Shown here one piece after another: positions 60,024 through 64,000 of a DNA stretch of 64,000 bases. Position 1 is the first letter of the stretch. Each line of letters begins with the position of its first letter. The stretch is from Cycas panzhihuaensis (Eukaryota; Cycadophyta), in NCBI GenBank assembly GCA_023213395.1, contig CM041465.1, positions 199,275,741 through 199,339,740 on the forward strand, given 5' to 3'. The notes under the pieces are model-generated. The model was given only the letters and a program-made list of their open reading frames with translations. It ran no database searches and had not been told where the DNA came from. Made by a program: the position numbers and the translations under genes.

Positions 60024-61652
60024 ATGGCGAGCTTGAGTTTCATTATCGGAGTTGTCGGTGAGATAATTTCTCCTCCCGAAATGCTGTAATAATCGGCTTC
60101 TGTTAGTATTCCGGTCCGCCATTATAGTTAAATCAAATTTGTGGCTTGAATGGATTAATACGATTACAGAGCGAATGCACGGATTTATATCATTTGATTT
60201 GGTTGCAGGGAACGTGCTATCGATCCTGGTTTTCGCCTCCCCAGTGTAAGCTAAGTCTATAATTATGATGAATTAGTGCACCATAATCGTTGTGTATGTG
60301 GTTTGGGATATTGAATTTAGATGTATGATGTGTGGGTGATCTGGATGGACAGAACAACATTCTGGCGGATAGTGAAGAACAAGTCGACCGAGAATTTCAA
60401 AGGATTACCTTACGTCTGCACGCTGCTTAGCACCTCACTTTGGACATATTATGGATTAATTAAGCCCGGCGGGTTGCTGATAACTACAGTCAATGGCGCT
60501 GGTGCTGCACTAGAAGCGATCTTTGTGACTCTGTATCTAATCTATGCTCCCCGGGAAACTAAGGCACGGAATAGTTACTTCACGCGTAATATTATTTTTT
60601 GCGATTTAAGAAAGAAATTTGTTTCATTCCCAATTCATGGATCTCTGCACTGCAATGTCGCATTTGTAATCTGGAAACCTTAATATCGTTCTAATCTAGT
60701 GTTTTTAATCTGTTTTGTAGGTGAAAACCGCTCGATTGGTGGTGCTTCTGAATGTAGCATTTTTGGGGAGTGTATTTTTGGTCACATTTCTGGCAGTTCA
60801 CGGTAAACTGCGGATAAACGTAGTGGGAGCCCTGTGCGCTGGGTTGACCTTAGGAATGTATGGCTCTCCCATGGCTTCCATGGTACGCCTACATGGCTGA
60901 TTTATCCCAAAGTCCATCTGATAATATACGGGAATTATATAGCAAAAACGTATAGTTCATAATATAAATTTAATCGTACTCAATGTCCACTATGATTTGT
61001 ATACGTTGGCTTCTTATTGATTCATGACCGGTGACTGACAGAGAACTGTCATTGTAACAAAGAGCGTGGAGTTCATGCCCTTTTTTCTATCGTTCTTCCT
61101 GTTTCTGAACGGAGGAGCTTGGAGTACATATGCAGCACTCGTCCGAGACTTCTACGTCGGGGTTAGTAATACACAGGATCTCAAATTTTCCCCTGTACAG
61201 ACTACAAATTATTCAATCTGCAACCGATTTAAAGCTAAGTTTATGTAAAAATTAAATACTGTCGCTAATGAATATTCACGCAGATACCAAACGGCCTTGG
61301 GTTCGTCCTGGGAGCTGCGCAGCTAGTTCTGTACATAATATACAGAAAGGGGAAGCCCAGCAATGAACAAGAGGAGGGAGACGATCGAAAGGAAGCAGGC
61401 ACCTTGGATGTGGAGATGGCAGGTCGTGCAGAATTAGACGGCATGAAGACGTCCTTCAATAATGGTCTGCAAAAGGAATCGATTCTGCCCGAACAGCCCC
61501 TGGTAAAACAGAATAGACTGCAAAATATTATAAAAACCGTGCCAATCGAGTTGAAGAACGTCTCGCCAGACCGTGAGAAACCATCGCACCATCACCGCCA
61601 AGGTTTCGAAGCAACAGAAGACGAAAATACAGAAGATCGACGAGAATATTGA
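60024..61652 (+). CDS. SWEET sugar transporter (SWEET16/17-like, six exons)
   Basis: Bidirectional sugar uniporter. The clade-IV resemblance suggests hexose transport at the tonoplast (inference). Exons: 60024-60057, 60209-60245, 60353-60563, 60721-60882, 61042-61161, 61284-61652; total 310 codons. Splice phases join in frame and match the usual plant SWEET pattern. Exon 3 ends at a GC donor (AAG/GCACGG); the others use GT-AG. The protein has seven membrane segments in two MtN3 repeats (about residues 4-24, 45-61, 66-90, 99-120, 127-145, 157-182, 190-211). Seen: SLWTYYG (52-58), TVNG with Asn71, MYGSP, KSVEFMPFFLS, Trp175, PNG with Asn191. Prolines 23, 43, 144 and 161 match the hinge tetrad of Arabidopsis SWEET1; Asn71, Asn191 and Trp175 match its sugar pocket. 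A polar tail of about 100 residues makes it longer than most SWEETs. Confidence 0.93.
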
Positions 61653-64000
61653 ATTTGGGATAATGCTGTAGTATGGCATCCCAATGCTATTCTCTCCTCT
61701 GCATAGTTTAGATTATGATTTGATGCTCCATAAGTCAAAATAACCAGGACGAATTGAAGCCATACGCAGATTTCGTGTGTAAAGGCCCGTATGCGCACGG
61801 AAATGGCTTTTTGAAAAGTATAAATCACGGGACGATGATCAGATTTCAGAAAAATCTCCATTGAAACGATAGGGTTCGATGGAGTACGTTCCCAGAGTGG
61901 ATGTGACGCAGTCGCTTGTGTAGAGGTAATTCAAAGTGGTACCCTCAGCATTCCTTTGTAAATTTGCCGCATTGGAACTACAACATTACAACATAAAATG
62001 CAATTGTAGGTGCTCCAAACTACGCTTAAATTACAGAAGGCTTGGGCTATATACTAAATATCATACTCATTGCTCTGTACGGTAATATTTCCTCCTGAAT
62101 TTCCACCGAATCTAGCGAGGTAGGTGTGATGCCAAGAGGATTTTTTTATGGAAAAAAAATCTCCTCTTTATTTAAGGTTTTCTTTGGAGTGAAACAAAGT
62201 AATGAAAAATATCCCCAAAATAAAAATAAAGAAATATCATTTCTAATTAGTCCATAGTTTTTGTTACTTTTCTTTAGGTATGTTGTTGACAAGTTTCATG
62301 TGATGCCAAACTCTATCTTTTATGTAAGGCGTTCTTATGAATGTGAAGCATTTAAAGATTTAATGTAAACTATTTAAAAATTGCAAATAAATAATGATTA
62401 ATGTATGATTTAAATCTATTATAATGGTTATTATAAGCTTGTAATAATTTGTGTAATTTAAAAAAAAAAAAAATCATATGCACCACTATTGCATAATACT
62501 AATTTAGTAATGTGATTGTGATGCCACTTTTTTTCAAATGGATCTCTTCAAAAGAACAACAATATATAAGTACTGTAAATAGTAAAGTCATTACTATAAT
62601 AATAATGCATGATACAAAAGTTTGGATATTTAATAATAACTACCCAAATAGGTATATTAATTGTCAAAATCCTATTAACATCAAAATTAAGAGATGGCAT
62701 AATTTTCAACACTCAATCATCTTAAGTTATTTGCAAGTATAATAATGCATGGTAATAGATCTTTCAATCGATAATTAAATCACAACTATCAATTTCAATT
62801 TGGTAAAATTGTTGTGACACAAAACAAAAGAATGTCACATTAAACACTTTATATTTTAAAAGAACTTCTAAAAGTATTATGATATTTTATATTTTGAAGG
62901 ATCTCTAGATTCTAGGCAAGGCTTGTAATGTAATCTTTAATTAATAGATAGTTATAATTTTAAAAATGAAGTCATAACACATTCATCACTCTCATAAAAT
63001 TCTCATATAATAAAATCTCATAATTCAATATTGTAACATGTTATATGTATCACACTATAAATAAAAGACTTAATTTTTTAAATATTCCCATAAATACAAT
63101 CATTTCAGTTGGGTTGGTTGTTGATACCATTTTCATCTCAAAAGACAACCCAAATAATTTCTTTCACTTTTGTTTATTCCTTTAAATCTAGGTCCAAAGG
63201 AAGCCTCCAAAAGAAGTATATTTAATTCATTTAGGCCAATATAAATTTAATAAAAAATTTCTAAATAAAATAGTTTAAAATAGAGTGTACACATATTTAA
63301 ATTTATATAAACACGCACACATACAAATACATAAACGCGTGCGCGCACACACAAACATAAAAGAAAATTGTATGCATTTCCATACACTTTGAAGCCTATC
63401 AATATTGAAGACCATTTAATTAATGCCCTTAATAATAAATTTCCACATTATCTCCCACTTTAAAACATTTTAATTTAATCAAATATTCTCATAAACCCAC
63501 TTGAACTATATGGTAAGACTTAAACCCCCTTATAGATTATTAAATACCCTTAAAAATAGTTTAATACACATAATTTCATTATCATTAAATAATTTCAATA
63601 TCATATAACCAACCTTAGAGAATTGATGTTATAATAAACTAAAATATTAATACATGTTTAATTAGAGAAGTTGGCTCCATAAGAGATGCTTATATATGTG
63701 CAAAGCCATCAAGAGAACACCAACATTATTATTTTGTTTTCATTATGGATTAATTTCCACTAGCACTTTCATGCCTAGCCTTCATGTCAATATTCTACTA
63801 TCACATGTGACTATGTTAATTATTTCTATGGTTATTAATTTACGATATCTAAATTGTTGAATCCTATATTAAGTATTTGATATTAACTAATTGGGCCCAT
63901 TACATGTGTCATCAAACACAATCCCAATGTTACTATCGTTATGCTTTCCTTTACACCATGGCTTAAAGATCTTATTTCTTCAAATTTAAACCTTACATCT
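61653..64000. other. 3' flank of the SWEET gene, AT-rich, no gene seen
   Basis: Holds the 3' untranslated region (end not determined), poly-A runs near 62146-62160 and 62460-62473, and no recognised coding sequence or LTR pair. Confidence 0.6.
63335..63353. repeat. Alternating purine-pyrimidine tract
   Basis: 19 bases, ACGCGTGCGCGCACACACA, strictly alternating and containing GCGCGC in an AT-rich surrounding. Confidence 0.85.

Noticed and set aside
60321-60683. Single-exon reading of the SWEET gene (120 residues)
   Set aside because: It starts in intron 2 and ends in intron 3. The spliced model recovers the full seven-segment family protein.

Overview
The window looks like gymnosperm-type plant nuclear DNA, perhaps a conifer. 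It is AT-rich, almost entirely nested and mutated LTR retrotransposons, and holds one intact-looking intron-containing plant gene. The taxon is inferred from repeat style only. No bacterial, organellar, rRNA, tRNA or CRISPR feature was seen.

The gene is a six-exon SWEET sugar facilitator on the + strand (60024-61652, reconstructed length 310 residues), closest by eye to the SWEET16/17 (clade IV, tonoplast) group. One of its introns appears to be GC-AG. A second, broken copy of its promoter and first exons lies at 1-1368 in the same orientation. An ancient duplication has therefore ended up with about 58 kb of transposons between its two halves.

Layout from left to right. 1-1368: duplicated SWEET 5' region and pseudogene. 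3918-7105: 5'-truncated LINE on the - strand with a perfect 17-bp target-site duplication. 7643-11922: non-autonomous LTR element carrying only a gag-like gene, with paired 224-bp LTRs and the TSD TAAGT. 12495-27285: Gypsy chromovirus G1, broken by Copia C1 (13210-18443, TSD ATAGT), by an unidentified insert of about 3.1 kb (about 18986-22085) and by a 647-bp solo LTR (25553-26199, TSD GTTTT). 27450-41947: Copia C2, split by the younger Copia C3 (28096-35520). About 43180-56040: remains of Gypsy G2, split by two - strand Copias, C4 (43868-48446) and C5 (48523 to about 53055; same family as C2). 56130-59065: minisatellite, microsatellites and a possible solo LTR. 59066-61652: SWEET promoter and gene. 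61653-64000: AT-rich flank.

None of the elements looks autonomous. Their reading frames are broken mainly by TAG/TAA where the families carry Trp or Gln, and by Asp-to-Asn changes. These are C-to-T/G-to-A changes, as expected from deamination of methylated cytosine in silenced repeats. All alignments and percentages were made by eye.
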